Below, one piece after another: positions 34,458 through 43,339 of a stretch of 64,000 nucleotides of DNA. Numbering within the stretch: the stretch's first letter is position 1; each line of letters starts with the position of its first letter. Source of the stretch: UBA6019 sp035535055 (GTDB lineage Bacteria > Chloroflexota > Dormibacteria > Dormibacterales > Dormibacteraceae); assembly GCA_035535055.1 (NCBI GenBank), contig DATLQT010000031.1, positions 1 through 64,000 of the forward strand, written 5' to 3'. The position numbers and the translations under genes were made by a program. The notes beneath the pieces were generated by a model. That model saw only the letters and a list, made by a program, of their open reading frames with translations. It made no database searches and was not told where the DNA came from.

Positions 34458-36158
34458 TTGGAAGGAGAGCTGACGGCGGGGACGATCGTCGGGATTTTCT
34501 TCGAGCAGGCCCGCAACCGCGGTGAGCGGCCGATGACCCACCGCTGGGCGCAGGGCGGCTGGCAGGCGGTCAGCTGGAGCGAGGCCGCCCGCAGCGTCGA
34601 GCGGATCGGGGGAGCGCTGGTCGGGCTCGGCGTCGAACCCGGCGAGGCAGTGCTACTGATCTCCGAAAACCGGGTCGAGTGGATCCTTGCCGACCTCGGG
34701 ATCCAGGCCGCCGGCGGGGTCACCGTCCCGGTCTACCCGACCAGCACCCCCGACTCCATCGCCAAGATCTCCGCCAATTGCGGCGCTCGGCTCGCCATCT
34801 CGGGCAGCCCCGAGCTGGTCGCCAAGCTGCCGAAGGATGTGACGGTCATGGCCGTCGATGACGACCTTGCCGGATGGATGGAGAGCGGGCCGCCGGCGGA
34901 GGCGTCAGCTGAGCTGAAGCGCCGCCTGGCAGCGCTGAAACCCTCCGACGTCGCCACGATCATCTACACCTCGGGGACCACCGGCGACCCCAAGGGCGTG
35001 GTCCTCCCCCACTCCAACTTCGTTGAGATGGCGCGGTCGAGCCTGGAGGTCTTCCCGGTCGGCAGCGAGGACGTGATGATCTCCTTCCTGCCCTTCTCGC
35101 ACGTCTTCGAGCGCCAGTCAGGGCTGGTGGTGGGCCTGCTGGCCGGCGGCCAGGGGTTCATCTCCCGCGGGCTGGACCGTCTGGCCGAGGACATCGCGTC
35201 GGTCAACCCGACGGTGCTGCTGGGCGTGCCGCGGATGTTCGAGAAGATCGTGGACCGCATCCAGGCCGAGGTCGCCAGGCAGCCGCGCTGGAAACGCTGG
35301 CTCTTCAACTCCGCCGTCGCCGGACGGCTCGGCCCGCTCGGCGGGGTGATCCTGAAACCGGTCCGGCAACGGATCGGAGGAACCCGGCTCCGGATGTTCG
35401 TCAGCGGCGGTGCGCCCCTGGCGGAGTCGGTGGAATCCTTCTTCTGGCGGCTCGGGATCCCGATCTACAACGGCTGGGGCATGACCGAGACTACCTCAGG
35501 TGCCATCGCCAACAGTCCTGGCTCCCACCGCTACGGCACGGTGGGCAAGGCGATGCCGGGGGTCGAGATCCGCTTCGACGAGGACGGCGAGCTGCTGGTG
35601 AAGAGCCCCGGGGTGATGCGCGGGTACAGCCAAAACCAGGAGGCCACGGACGAGGTTCTCGAGGACGGCTGGCTCAGGACGGGGGACATCGCAGAGGTGG
35701 ATTCCGATGGCTTCGTGCGGATAACGGACCGCAAAAAGGACCTCATGAAGACGTCGGACGGCAAGTTCGTGGCTCCGCAGCCGATCGAGTCCGCCCTCCA
35801 GGCCACGGCCATGGTGGAGACGGCGGTCCTGGTCGGCGAGGGCCGGCCGTACGTCACCGCGCTGATCGTGCCGAAGTGGGACAACGTCCTCGGCGACCTG
35901 GGGCTGGCGGGTAACCCGCCGGAGATGGTGGACGAACCCCGCGTCATGGCCGCGGTCCAGGGCGCGGTGGACTCGGTGAACGCCAAGCTTGCGCACTGGG
36001 AGACGGTCAAATACTTCCGTCTACTGCCGCGCGACTTCGAGGAGTCGGAGGGGGAGCGGACGCCGTCGCTGAAGATCAAACGGAAGACCATCCGCGAGAA
36101 CTATTCCGATCTGATCGACGCCATGTACGCGGAGGGCGCCCGCAACAGACCCGCGTAG
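34458..36158 (+). CDS. Long-chain-type acyl-CoA synthetase
   Basis: The 566-residue FACS-type adenylating enzyme has IIYTSGTTGDPKGVVLPHSNF (P-loop), NGWGMTETTSG, DGWLRTGDIAEVD and RKKDLMKTSDGKFVAPQPIE. The last motif, with KTSxGKxVAP, is typical of bacterial FadD15/FACS-like enzymes. The TTG at 34458 lies directly after the cinA stop, consistent with re-initiation; no upstream Shine-Dalgarno is seen, and GGAGAG at 34464-34469 falls after it. It likely activates fatty acids for beta-oxidation, in keeping with the thiolase nearby. Confidence 0.88.
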   Translation: MEGELTAGTIVGIFFEQARNRGERPMTHRWAQGGWQAVSWSEAARSVERIGGALVGLGVEPGEAVLLISENRVEWILADLGIQAAGGVTVPVYPTSTPDSIAKISANCGARLAISGSPELVAKLPKDVTVMAVDDDLAGWMESGPPAEASAELKRRLAALKPSDVATIIYTSGTTGDPKGVVLPHSNFVEMARSSLEVFPVGSEDVMISFLPFSHVFERQSGLVVGLLAGGQGFISRGLDRLAEDIASVNPTVLLGVPRMFEKIVDRIQAEVARQPRWKRWLFNSAVAGRLGPLGGVILKPVRQRIGGTRLRMFVSGGAPLAESVESFFWRLGIPIYNGWGMTETTSGAIANSPGSHRYGTVGKAMPGVEIRFDEDGELLVKSPGVMRGYSQNQEATDEVLEDGWLRTGDIAEVDSDGFVRITDRKKDLMKTSDGKFVAPQPIESALQATAMVETAVLVGEGRPYVTALIVPKWDNVLGDLGLAGNPPEMVDEPRVMAAVQGAVDSVNAKLAHWETVKYFRLLPRDFEESEGERTPSLKIKRKTIRENYSDLIDAMYAEGARNRPA

Positions 36159-36225
36159 GCCAAGCCCGCCTGACCGGTCGGGATAGCGTCGCGCCGAGAT
36201 CAGGAAGAGGGGCCCCGCTTGCCCG

Positions 36226-37014
36226 CTACGCCATCGTGTAGCCGCCCGAGACGCTGAGCGTCTGGCCGGTTACGTATGACGCGGCGTCTGACGCGAGGAA
36301 CATCACCGCCGGCGCGATGTCCTCGGGTCGCCCGAGGCGGCGCAGCGGGTAGCTCTTGGCGATCTTCTCGAGCACCTCGTCGCTGAACTGCTCGCCTTGC
36401 CTGCCGGACCACATCGATCCCTCGCCGAAGTCACCGCCGGCGTCCTTCCGGCCGGGGATGAAGCCCGGGCAGACGACGTTGAGGCGGATGCCCTTGGAGC
36501 CGACCTCGCGCGCGAGCGACTTCGACATCGCGATGATCCCCGCCTTGGCGCCGGAGTAGACGGTCTCTCGCCACTCCCCCATCCGGCCGGCATCGGAACC
36601 GATCGAGACCACGGCGCCGGCGCGCTGCTCGACCATCGAGTCGAGGACGGCGCGAGTGCAGTTGATGAAGCCCCAGAAGTTGATGGCGACCTCGCGCTCC
36701 CACTCCTCGCGGGGTTTCTCCATGAACAGCCGGTCGATGGTGCCCCCAGCGCAGTTGACCAGGACGTCGATGCGGCCGTGGATCTCCATGGCGCGGGCGG
36801 CCATCGCCTGGGTCGACTCCCAGCTGGAGACGTCGGTGCGGTGGGCGGCGGCGCCGCCGCCGGCCTCGTCGGCGACCTGAACCGCGCGCGCCTCATCGAT
36901 GTCGGCGATCAGCACTCGGGCGCCTTCGGCGGCGAAGCCGAGGACGATGCCGCGCCCGATGTTGTTGGCGCCCCCGGTGACGATCACCGATTTGCCGGCC
37001 AGGCCCAGGTCCAC
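36226..37014 (-). CDS. SDR-family oxidoreductase
   Basis: The 262-residue short-chain dehydrogenase has the TGGANNIGRGI NAD(P)-binding motif at residues 13-23, NCAGG, the catalytic Ser of VSIGSDAGR and the YSGAK (Tyr-x-x-x-Lys) motif. The acidic residue after the second strand (ADID) favours NAD. It resembles alcohol/hydroxyacyl-CoA dehydrogenases and stands beside acyl-CoA ligase and thiolase genes, but is transcribed towards the ligase. Substrate unknown. Confidence 0.85.
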   Translation of the reverse strand: MDLGLAGKSVIVTGGANNIGRGIVLGFAAEGARVLIADIDEARAVQVADEAGGGAAAHRTDVSSWESTQAMAARAMEIHGRIDVLVNCAGGTIDRLFMEKPREEWEREVAINFWGFINCTRAVLDSMVEQRAGAVVSIGSDAGRMGEWRETVYSGAKAGIIAMSKSLAREVGSKGIRLNVVCPGFIPGRKDAGGDFGEGSMWSGRQGEQFSDEVLEKIAKSYPLRRLGRPEDIAPAVMFLASDAASYVTGQTLSVSGGYTMA

Positions 37015-37035
37015 GACGCTGAAGATTACCGGCTG

Positions 37036-38064
37036 CTACGAGGGCCTCGCTCGCCGGCGCAGCGGGCCTGCCAGCCAGAGGAGCACCACGGCGACCATCC
37101 CCTTGACAGGGGAGTGCCGCGGCGGCTCTGGCCGGGGGGACTTCTCCGCCGCAGGCGGCGCCGCGAGAGGGGCGGGCCGATCGGCTTGCGTGGGCTTAAC
37201 CAGCGATTCCCGGCCGTTGGGCTGCTCGACCGGGACGGGGTAGAGCATCGAATTCACCTCGACCCCGAGCATCGTCACGATGCCGAGGAAGTAGAAGTAG
37301 ACCATCAGCAGGAAGAGCAGCCCAAAGCTCTTTCCGTAGGTGGCGGCCGTGCCGGTGAGGCGCAGGTAGAGCGGAAAGACAAGCGAGAGCACCTCGAAGA
37401 GCGCCCCGGCAAGGAGCGCGCCCGGCCAGACCTTGCCCCAGTCCTGGCGGCGGTTGGGTACCACGAAGTATATGCAGAGGAAGAGCGCGAACCCGGCGCC
37501 GACGCCGATCGCCGCCTGCAGGAGGAAGGCCACGAGCCCGTTGGCGAGGAGGCTCGGCAGGTAGGGCAGCTGGTGGAGCAGGCCGAGCAGGGTAGTGGTG
37601 ACGAGCATCAGGCCCCCGAAAAGGGTGAGCAGGAAGACCATGCCGATGCTCATCAGCACTCCCTTCAGCAGCGGGCGCTGGTGGGTGTGATAGATCACCG
37701 CGAAGGCCTGCTCCATGGTCCGGAAGAGGCCCGCACCGCTCCAGACGAGGCCGGCGAAGCCGACCAGGAAGAAGATCCCGCTCCTCTGGTGGAAGAGGCT
37801 CAGGGCCTGCAGGGCCTGCTGCTGGGCGGCGTGGTCGGGGATGATCGAGATCACCGTCGAGTAGACCCTCTGCGACCCCACCCCGACCCGGCCGAGGAGC
37901 AGGCCGATCACGGCCGCCATCACCAGCACGATCGGGAAAAGCGACTGGAGGAAGTTCCAGGCGATGATCACCGCCCAATTGAAGGCGTTGTCCTGGCCGA
38001 GCTTGGTAAAGAGCCGCCCGGGCCAGGACGCCCGCGCCGAAGCCGCCACCGAGGGAAGGTTCAT
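37036..38064 (-). CDS. YihY/BrkB-family membrane protein
   Basis: The 342-residue protein has six transmembrane helices in the YihY/virulence-factor-BrkB pattern: FNWAVIIAWNFLQSLFPIVLV near the start, GVLMSIGMVFLLTLFGG mid-protein, and GKSFGLLFLLMVYFYFLGIVTMLGVEVNS at the end of the domain. A Pro-rich cytoplasmic tail of about 75 residues follows, with a final hydrophobic stretch (GMVAVVLLWLAG). Members have been proposed as transporters or RNase BN homologues; the latter is now disfavoured. Confidence 0.82.
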   Translation of the reverse strand: MNLPSVAASARASWPGRLFTKLGQDNAFNWAVIIAWNFLQSLFPIVLVMAAVIGLLLGRVGVGSQRVYSTVISIIPDHAAQQQALQALSLFHQRSGIFFLVGFAGLVWSGAGLFRTMEQAFAVIYHTHQRPLLKGVLMSIGMVFLLTLFGGLMLVTTTLLGLLHQLPYLPSLLANGLVAFLLQAAIGVGAGFALFLCIYFVVPNRRQDWGKVWPGALLAGALFEVLSLVFPLYLRLTGTAATYGKSFGLLFLLMVYFYFLGIVTMLGVEVNSMLYPVPVEQPNGRESLVKPTQADRPAPLAAPPAAEKSPRPEPPRHSPVKGMVAVVLLWLAGPLRRRARPS

Positions 38065-38112
38065 CTTGATAGCAAAGATATCAAGTAAGGTGCCGCCGCG
38101 ATGGCGAGCCGG

Positions 38113-40071
38113 TCAGAAGTTCTCGATCTCGACCGGGGTGACGGGGTCCGCCAGGTCGAAGTCGAACACCTGGGAGTAGAAGTACATCTCGCCCTCCAAG
38201 GACCGCTTGATGTTCTCCGCCTTCCGAAAGCCGTGCTGCTCACCCTCGAAGGCGAGGTAGGCGACCGGCAGGCCCTTGCGACGGAGCGCGTCGACGATCA
38301 GCTCCGACTGGTTGGGCGGGACGATCTTGTCCTCCAGGCCCTGGAACACGATCAGGGGGCAGTCGAAGGCCTCCACATGGGTCAGCGGCGACCGTTCGAC
38401 GTAGAGGTCACGCGCTTGCGGCCACGGCCCGATGAGGGAGTCGAGATAGCGGGACTCGAACTTGTGGGTGTCCTTCACGAAGGGCAGCAGGTCACTCAGC
38501 CCGAAGTAGTTGGCGCCGGCCCGGAAGTAATCGCGCGTGGTGAGCGCGCAGAGCGTCGTGTAGCCGCCGGCGCTACCGCCCGCGATCGCCACCCGCCGCG
38601 GATCGGCCAGTCCCTGCGCGACGAGGTGGCGGGCGGCGTTGACGCAGTCGTCCACGTCCATGACGCCCCACTTGCCGTTGAGGCGCCGGCGGTACTCGGT
38701 GCCGTAGCCGGTGGAACCACCGTAGTTCACGTCGACAACCGCCCAGCCGCGGCTGGTCCAGTACTGCATCTGCAGGTTGAGAAGCGAGGTGGCCGCCGCG
38801 GTCGGCCCGCCGTGGCAGTGGACCAGCAGCGGGGGCGCCTCGTCGGCAGGCTCGAAATCGGGGTTGAGCGGCGGGTAGTAGAAGGCGAAGGCCGTCCGCC
38901 CGTCCTCGGTCGGGAACTCGATCGATTCCGGCTCCGAGAGCCAGTCTGGACCGACTGCGACCTGGAGCGAGGAGCGGAGCACCTCGGGCGGGCTTCCGTC
39001 GAGGGGCTGGCGGACGACGGCCATCGGCAGCTTCGGCGAACCAGCGCAGAAATAGGCGTCGCCGGCGCGCGCGACCACGTAGCCGAAGGAGGTGTACCCG
39101 TTCTCGATGCTCGTCAGGAGGCCGTGCTCGAGCACGCCAAAGCCGCCGGAGCCGTTTTCGATCCAGCTGCAGGCGATCCGCCCATCGCCGGCGAAGGCAT
39201 AGGTAGACTGCCGGAAGACCCACTGCGGCAGGCCGAACTCGGCGCTGGTCTCGGTCAGGTTGCGAGGGCCCTCCTCCTCCAGCCGGTAGAGGTTCCACCA
39301 GCCGTTCTCATCGGAGACGTAGTGGAGATCGCCGCCCGGCGACCACTCGGGCTGGAAGACCGAGACGGCGCCGCCGCCCGCGACCATCCGGGGGTTACCG
39401 ACCGAGCCATCGACGGCGAGCTCGCCGACCCAGAGCTCGGTCCCGTCCCAGGGCAGGTTCGGATGGTTCCAGGTCAGCCAGCAGAGATGCCGGCTGTCGG
39501 GCGCCAGGCGCGGATTGGAGTAAAAGTCATTGCCCTCAATCACCACCGACTCGGACTCGCCGTCGAGTCCGAGAGCGACGATGACGTTGACAGCCTGTCG
39601 GCCCTGGTCGGCGTGGTCCTCCCGCACCGAGTAGAGGAAGCCGCGGGAACGGTCGACGACGAAGTCGGCATAACGGCGGTCGACCGCCTCCGTCAGCGGC
39701 CGCGGCGCGCCGCCGGCGTCCTGGCGGTACAGGCGCTGATCGTCGAAGTTGCTGAACCAGACGGTGCCAGCGTCCACGGCGAAAGCGCCGCCGCCGTACT
39801 CGTGGACCCGGGTTCGGGCGTTGAAGCCGGGAGGAGTCACATCGCTGATCGAGCCTTCGGCGGAGCGGCGGACGATCACCACCCGACCCCCCTCGGCGGG
39901 TCGCTGCTCGCTCCAGTAGAGGTCCTCGCCGTCGAACCAGAGGCTGGACGGCGTAATCGTCCCGGCGACGATCAGGTCGGCCGTGATCGACGACCGCCAG
40001 GAGCCGTACGGGGCAGCGGTCAGTTCAGCCGCTCGAAGATCATCGCCATCCCCTGTCCCCCGCCGACGCAC
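38113..40071 (-). CDS. S9 family peptidase (acylaminoacyl/dipeptidyl peptidase type)
   Basis: The protein has an N-terminal beta-propeller and a C-terminal alpha/beta-hydrolase domain. The nucleophile elbow is AGGSAGGYTTL with the catalytic serine, preceded by VDVNYGGSTGYGTEYR; the final EGEQHGF supplies the catalytic histidine. It hydrolyses short peptides or N-acylated peptides in the cytoplasm. The ATG at 40071 is the first standard start, but the family normally begins TAAPYGSWRS: a CTG at 40023, overlapping the thiolase stop (CTGA), would give precisely that N-terminus and a 636-residue protein. Confidence 0.87.
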   Translation of the reverse strand: MRRRGTGDGDDLRAAELTAAPYGSWRSSITADLIVAGTITPSSLWFDGEDLYWSEQRPAEGGRVVIVRRSAEGSISDVTPPGFNARTRVHEYGGGAFAVDAGTVWFSNFDDQRLYRQDAGGAPRPLTEAVDRRYADFVVDRSRGFLYSVREDHADQGRQAVNVIVALGLDGESESVVIEGNDFYSNPRLAPDSRHLCWLTWNHPNLPWDGTELWVGELAVDGSVGNPRMVAGGGAVSVFQPEWSPGGDLHYVSDENGWWNLYRLEEEGPRNLTETSAEFGLPQWVFRQSTYAFAGDGRIACSWIENGSGGFGVLEHGLLTSIENGYTSFGYVVARAGDAYFCAGSPKLPMAVVRQPLDGSPPEVLRSSLQVAVGPDWLSEPESIEFPTEDGRTAFAFYYPPLNPDFEPADEAPPLLVHCHGGPTAAATSLLNLQMQYWTSRGWAVVDVNYGGSTGYGTEYRRRLNGKWGVMDVDDCVNAARHLVAQGLADPRRVAIAGGSAGGYTTLCALTTRDYFRAGANYFGLSDLLPFVKDTHKFESRYLDSLIGPWPQARDLYVERSPLTHVEAFDCPLIVFQGLEDKIVPPNQSELIVDALRRKGLPVAYLAFEGEQHGFRKAENIKRSLEGEMYFYSQVFDFDLADPVTPVEIENF

Positions 40072-41183
40072 ATCGTCTCCAGCCCGATCGTCTGGTCGCG
40101 CTCCTGGAGCCCGTTGAGGATCGTGCAGAGGATCCGGACGCCGGTCATCCCGAACGGGTGGCCGAGCGCGATCGCGCCGCCATGGGGGTTCAACTTGTCG
40201 CTGAAGGGATCGACGCCGAGGGCGCGAGCGGAGGGGATCACCTGGGCAGCGAAGGCCTCGTTGATCTCCAGGATGTCGACGTCGTCGATGGTCATCCCGG
40301 CGCGCTTGAGCGCGGCGCGCGAGGCCTGGATCGGGCCCAGGCCCATGAACTCCGGCTCCAGGGCGGAGACGCCGGTGGAGACGATGCGGGCGATCGGCTT
40401 GATGCCCAGCTCCTTCGCCTTGGTGTCGGACATCACGACGACTGCGGCGGCCCCGTCGTTGAGTGGGCAGGCGTTGCCGGCGGTGACCTTGCCGTTCTCC
40501 CGGAAGACCGGCTGGAGCTGGGAGAGAGCCTCCACACTGGTGCCCGGCCGGGGGCCGTCGTCCTTGCTGAAGGTCTCCCCGTTGGGCAGCGGCACGGGAA
40601 TGATCTCGCGGTCGAAGAAGCCATCGTCGCGTGCTTTGACGGCCGCGTCCTGGCTCTTGACCGCGTAGCGATCCATCTCCTCGCGGCTGATGTTCTCGCG
40701 CTCGGCGACGTTCTCGGCCGTCTGGCCCATCGCGATGTAGATGTCCGGGTACTCCTCGCTGTTGCCAGGGACCAGCCGCGAGTTGTAGGTGTCGGGCGCG
40801 TCAGGGTAGCCGCTGCCGTAGCGCGAAACGCACTCGACGCCGGCGCTGACGAAGACGTCACCCTCGCCCGCCCTGATGGCGTGGGCGGCCATCCGGGTCG
40901 TCATCAGCGACGACGAGCAGTAGCGGTTGACCGTCACGCCCGGCACGTCGAGATGGGCGAGGATGCTGATCACCCGGCCGATGTTGTGACCCTGCTCGCC
41001 ACCCGGCAGCCCGCAGCCGCAGATCACGTCCTCGATCTCGGCCCGGTTCAGCTCGGGCACCTTGTCAACTACCTTGCCGAGGACGTAGGAGGCGAGGTCG
41101 TCGGGGCGGACATCGACAAGGGAACCCTTCCGAGCGCGGCCGATCGGGGAACGGCCGTAGGCGACGATCACGGCTTCAGTCAT
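40020..41183 (-). CDS. Thiolase (acetyl-CoA acyltransferase)
   Basis: The 387-residue thiolase has the acyl-binding cysteine in VNRYCSSSLMT (Cys89), the NEAFAA motif, HP motif NPHGGAIALGHPFGMTG and the second cysteine in CVGGGQGMAM. It makes or breaks 3-oxoacyl-CoA, probably the last step of beta-oxidation. The ATG at 41183 overlaps the stop of a 48-residue membrane peptide gene (ATGA); longer open sequence upstream has no thiolase features. The stop lies four bases into the S9 gene region. Confidence 0.9.
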   Translation of the reverse strand: MTEAVIVAYGRSPIGRARKGSLVDVRPDDLASYVLGKVVDKVPELNRAEIEDVICGCGLPGGEQGHNIGRVISILAHLDVPGVTVNRYCSSSLMTTRMAAHAIRAGEGDVFVSAGVECVSRYGSGYPDAPDTYNSRLVPGNSEEYPDIYIAMGQTAENVAERENISREEMDRYAVKSQDAAVKARDDGFFDREIIPVPLPNGETFSKDDGPRPGTSVEALSQLQPVFRENGKVTAGNACPLNDGAAAVVVMSDTKAKELGIKPIARIVSTGVSALEPEFMGLGPIQASRAALKRAGMTIDDVDILEINEAFAAQVIPSARALGVDPFSDKLNPHGGAIALGHPFGMTGVRILCTILNGLQERDQTIGLETMCVGGGQGMAMIFERLN

Positions 41184-41326
41184 GCAACTGAGTCTATTCC
41201 GAGCCGCGAACTCGAAGGGGTCTGGGCGCCTCGCCGGGCGGCCTGGACCGCGAACACCACGGCGCCAAAGGCGAGCGCGATGAGGACGAGGTGACGGATC
41301 CGCTTCAGCCTCTGAGCGCCCACCAT
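41180..41326 (-). CDS. 48-residue single-helix membrane peptide coupled to thiolase
   Basis: A short frame starts at ATG 41326 and ends in TGA overlapping the thiolase ATG. It has a basic start (VGAQRLKRIRH), one hydrophobic helix (LVLIALAFGAVVFAVQAA) and a basic RR after it. The shape is that of a small membrane protein with the N-terminus inside. The four-base overlap is the main evidence for translation; no family is recognised. Confidence 0.5.
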   Translation of the reverse strand: MVGAQRLKRIRHLVLIALAFGAVVFAVQAARRGAQTPSSSRLGIDSVA

Positions 41327-41423
41327 GGTCCGACGATCCGGGTTGCGGCCCTACCGGCGAACGTACCGGGCAGCCGCGGGGCGGACCGGCACTCGGCCGC
41401 CTAGTAAGGTGCGAAGCCAAGGG

Positions 41424-41957
41424 ATGAGGTTGAGATCCGTCTCTCGCGTGAGACTTGCCGGCTGGGCGGTGGCCGGCGCCCTCGCCGGCGGCCTCTTCGC
41501 GGTGCTCGGCTGGGGCCTCGCCCACCCAGCCGCCGGCGCCTCCTCGGTCGCGGCCGGCAGGCCCGCGCCTGAGCTGGAGGTCCAGACCTTCACCGGCGAC
41601 ACGGTCACGGTCGCCTCGCTGCGTGGGCGGCCGCTGGTCCTCAACTTCTGGGCCTCCTGGTGCGGGCCCTGCCGGCAGGAGGCCCCGATCCTCGCCGCCG
41701 CGGCCCAGGCCCACCCCGAAATTGGGTTCCTGGGCGCCGCCATCGAGGACTCGGCGGGCCCGGCCAGGGCCTTCGAGGCCGAGTTCAAGGTCCCCTACTC
41801 CGACGGCATCGACGGCCAGGCCGGCTATCTGCGCTACGGGGTCACCGGTCCGCCCGAGACCTACTTCATAGACGCCGGGGGCACGATCCGCGACCGCTAC
41901 GCCGGCCCCCTCGACGCGCCGACGCTGGACCGCTACCTGGCGAGGCTCGGCTCGTGA
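41424..41957 (+). CDS. ResA/TlpA-family thiol-disulfide oxidoreductase
   Basis: The 177-residue protein has an N-terminal transmembrane anchor (LAGWAVAGALAGGLFAVLGWG) and an extracytoplasmic thioredoxin domain. The active site is WASWCGPC (Cys80, Cys83), followed by the cis-proline in VTGPPETYFID. Such proteins reduce apocytochrome c or other exported thiols. The stop overlaps the GTG of the next gene (GTGA), forming a two-gene thiol/copper module. An upstream extension from 41325 is Arg-rich and rejected. Confidence 0.85.
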   Translation: MRLRSVSRVRLAGWAVAGALAGGLFAVLGWGLAHPAAGASSVAAGRPAPELEVQTFTGDTVTVASLRGRPLVLNFWASWCGPCRQEAPILAAAAQAHPEIGFLGAAIEDSAGPARAFEAEFKVPYSDGIDGQAGYLRYGVTGPPETYFIDAGGTIRDRYAGPLDAPTLDRYLARLGS

Positions 41958-43339
41958 GCCGGCGCGCGCTGGGGATGGCGGCGGCCGCCACGCTGGTGGC
42001 GCTCGGCCTGGTCTCCGCCTTCATAGGCATCCATCTCAACCCGGCCAGCGGCGGCACCCTGCTGGTCGAGCTGAGCTCCCGTTCGGGCGACAGCATCGGC
42101 GATACCCAAATCGAGCTGCACTCCCCAGCCGGCTGGAGCTCCCTCGCCCACCTCTCCAACACCACGGTGCCAGCGGCCCCAAAGACGGTCACGGCCGCCG
42201 AGGTCGATGTGGCCCCCGCCGAGTACGACGGCATCCGGCTGGCCTCGGCCGACCTCAAGGCGTCGATCACCATCCGCGCCGGCCAGGTCGAACCGGTCCT
42301 GATTAGCGTGGCAGGAGGCGTCCCCCAGGCCGCCTACGCCGGCGGGCAGGATTTCAACGACGGCCTCCTCGGCCTCCAGGGGAGGCTCAAATCGCTGCCC
42401 GACTTCGCGCTCGTGGACCAGGACGGCCAGACCGTCAGCCGCCAGGCGGTGGCCGGCTCGGTCCTGGTGCTGGCCGCCTTCCACACCACCTGCCACGACA
42501 CCTGCCCCCTCTACACCTCGATCCTGCATCAGCTTCGCGGCGAGGTCCCCAGCTCGGTCCACCTCCTCGAGGTGAGCACCGACCCCGCCGTGGACGACGT
42601 CGCCGCGCTGAAGGCCTACGCGCAGCTGGCCGACACCAGCTGGCCGCTTCTCACCGGCAGCCAGGCCCAGCTGGAGGCCTTCTGGTCGACCTTCGGAGTG
42701 CAGCTTTCGGGTGCCGACTCGCACACCAACTTCCTCGGCGTCTTCGACGCCAACGGCTTCCTCCACCAGGTCGAGACCGGAATTCCCGACGCCGGGAGCG
42801 TGCCGGGCGGTCTGGCTGCCGTCCTGAGCCCGGTCGGCCTCAGCGAGCTGCACAGCCACGGCGACGGCTGGGACGCGGCCCAGGTCGCCGACCAGGTCCG
42901 CACCGCCGCCGCGCTGGGCGACCCCTCGGCGGGAGGCGGCGGCCGGGCGCCGGCCTTCTCGGTGGCGGGGCTGAACGGCGGCAGGGTCGCGCTGGCCGAC
43001 TTCGGCGGCGGACCGCTGATCGTCAACTTCTGGGCCAGCAGCTGCGCGCCCTGCCGCCAGGAGATGCCGCTCATCGCCAGCGAGGCGGCCTCCCACCACG
43101 TGAAGGTCCTGCTGGTCGACGAGCGCGACAGCGCCTCGGCGGCCCGCGCCTTCCTGCGCCAGGTGGGCGTCAACGAGCCGGTCGCCGCCGACCCCGACGG
43201 CGCCGTCGGTCGCCTCTATGGCGTCAGCGTGCTGCCGGTGACGGTCTTCATCCGCGCCGACGGCAGCATCGAGGGCAAGTACCTCGGCGAGACCGACGCC
43301 GCCGTCCTGGGGGCACACCTCACCGCGATCGGAGCCTAG
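41954..43339 (+). CDS. Fusion of DUF4382-like, SCO1/SenC and TlpA thioredoxin domains
   Basis: The 461-residue protein begins with a transmembrane helix (residues 7-25). Residues 30-125 resemble DUF4382 (TLLVELSSRSGDSIGDTQIEL, then APAEYDGIRL). Residues 145-300 form a SCO-type domain with the copper ligands in TTCHDTCP (Cys180, Cys184) and His257 in SHTNFLGVFD. Residues 330-461 form a TlpA thioredoxin domain with SSCAPC (Cys364, Cys367) and VLPVTVFI. A copper-chaperone domain fused to its probable thiol reductant is uncommon. It is co-translated with the ResA-like gene. Cytochrome oxidase genes are not in view. Confidence 0.82.
   Translation: MSRRALGMAAAATLVALGLVSAFIGIHLNPASGGTLLVELSSRSGDSIGDTQIELHSPAGWSSLAHLSNTTVPAAPKTVTAAEVDVAPAEYDGIRLASADLKASITIRAGQVEPVLISVAGGVPQAAYAGGQDFNDGLLGLQGRLKSLPDFALVDQDGQTVSRQAVAGSVLVLAAFHTTCHDTCPLYTSILHQLRGEVPSSVHLLEVSTDPAVDDVAALKAYAQLADTSWPLLTGSQAQLEAFWSTFGVQLSGADSHTNFLGVFDANGFLHQVETGIPDAGSVPGGLAAVLSPVGLSELHSHGDGWDAAQVADQVRTAAALGDPSAGGGGRAPAFSVAGLNGGRVALADFGGGPLIVNFWASSCAPCRQEMPLIASEAASHHVKVLLVDERDSASAARAFLRQVGVNEPVAADPDGAVGRLYGVSVLPVTVFIRADGSIEGKYLGETDAAVLGAHLTAIGA

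Noticed and set aside
34470..34472. CTG start for the acyl-CoA synthetase after GGAGAG
   Set aside because: The spacing of about two bases from the purine run is too short; re-initiation at TTG 34458 is simpler.
38101..40668. 855-codon plus-strand frame
   Set aside because: It is antisense to the S9 peptidase and thiolase, whose catalytic motifs are intact.
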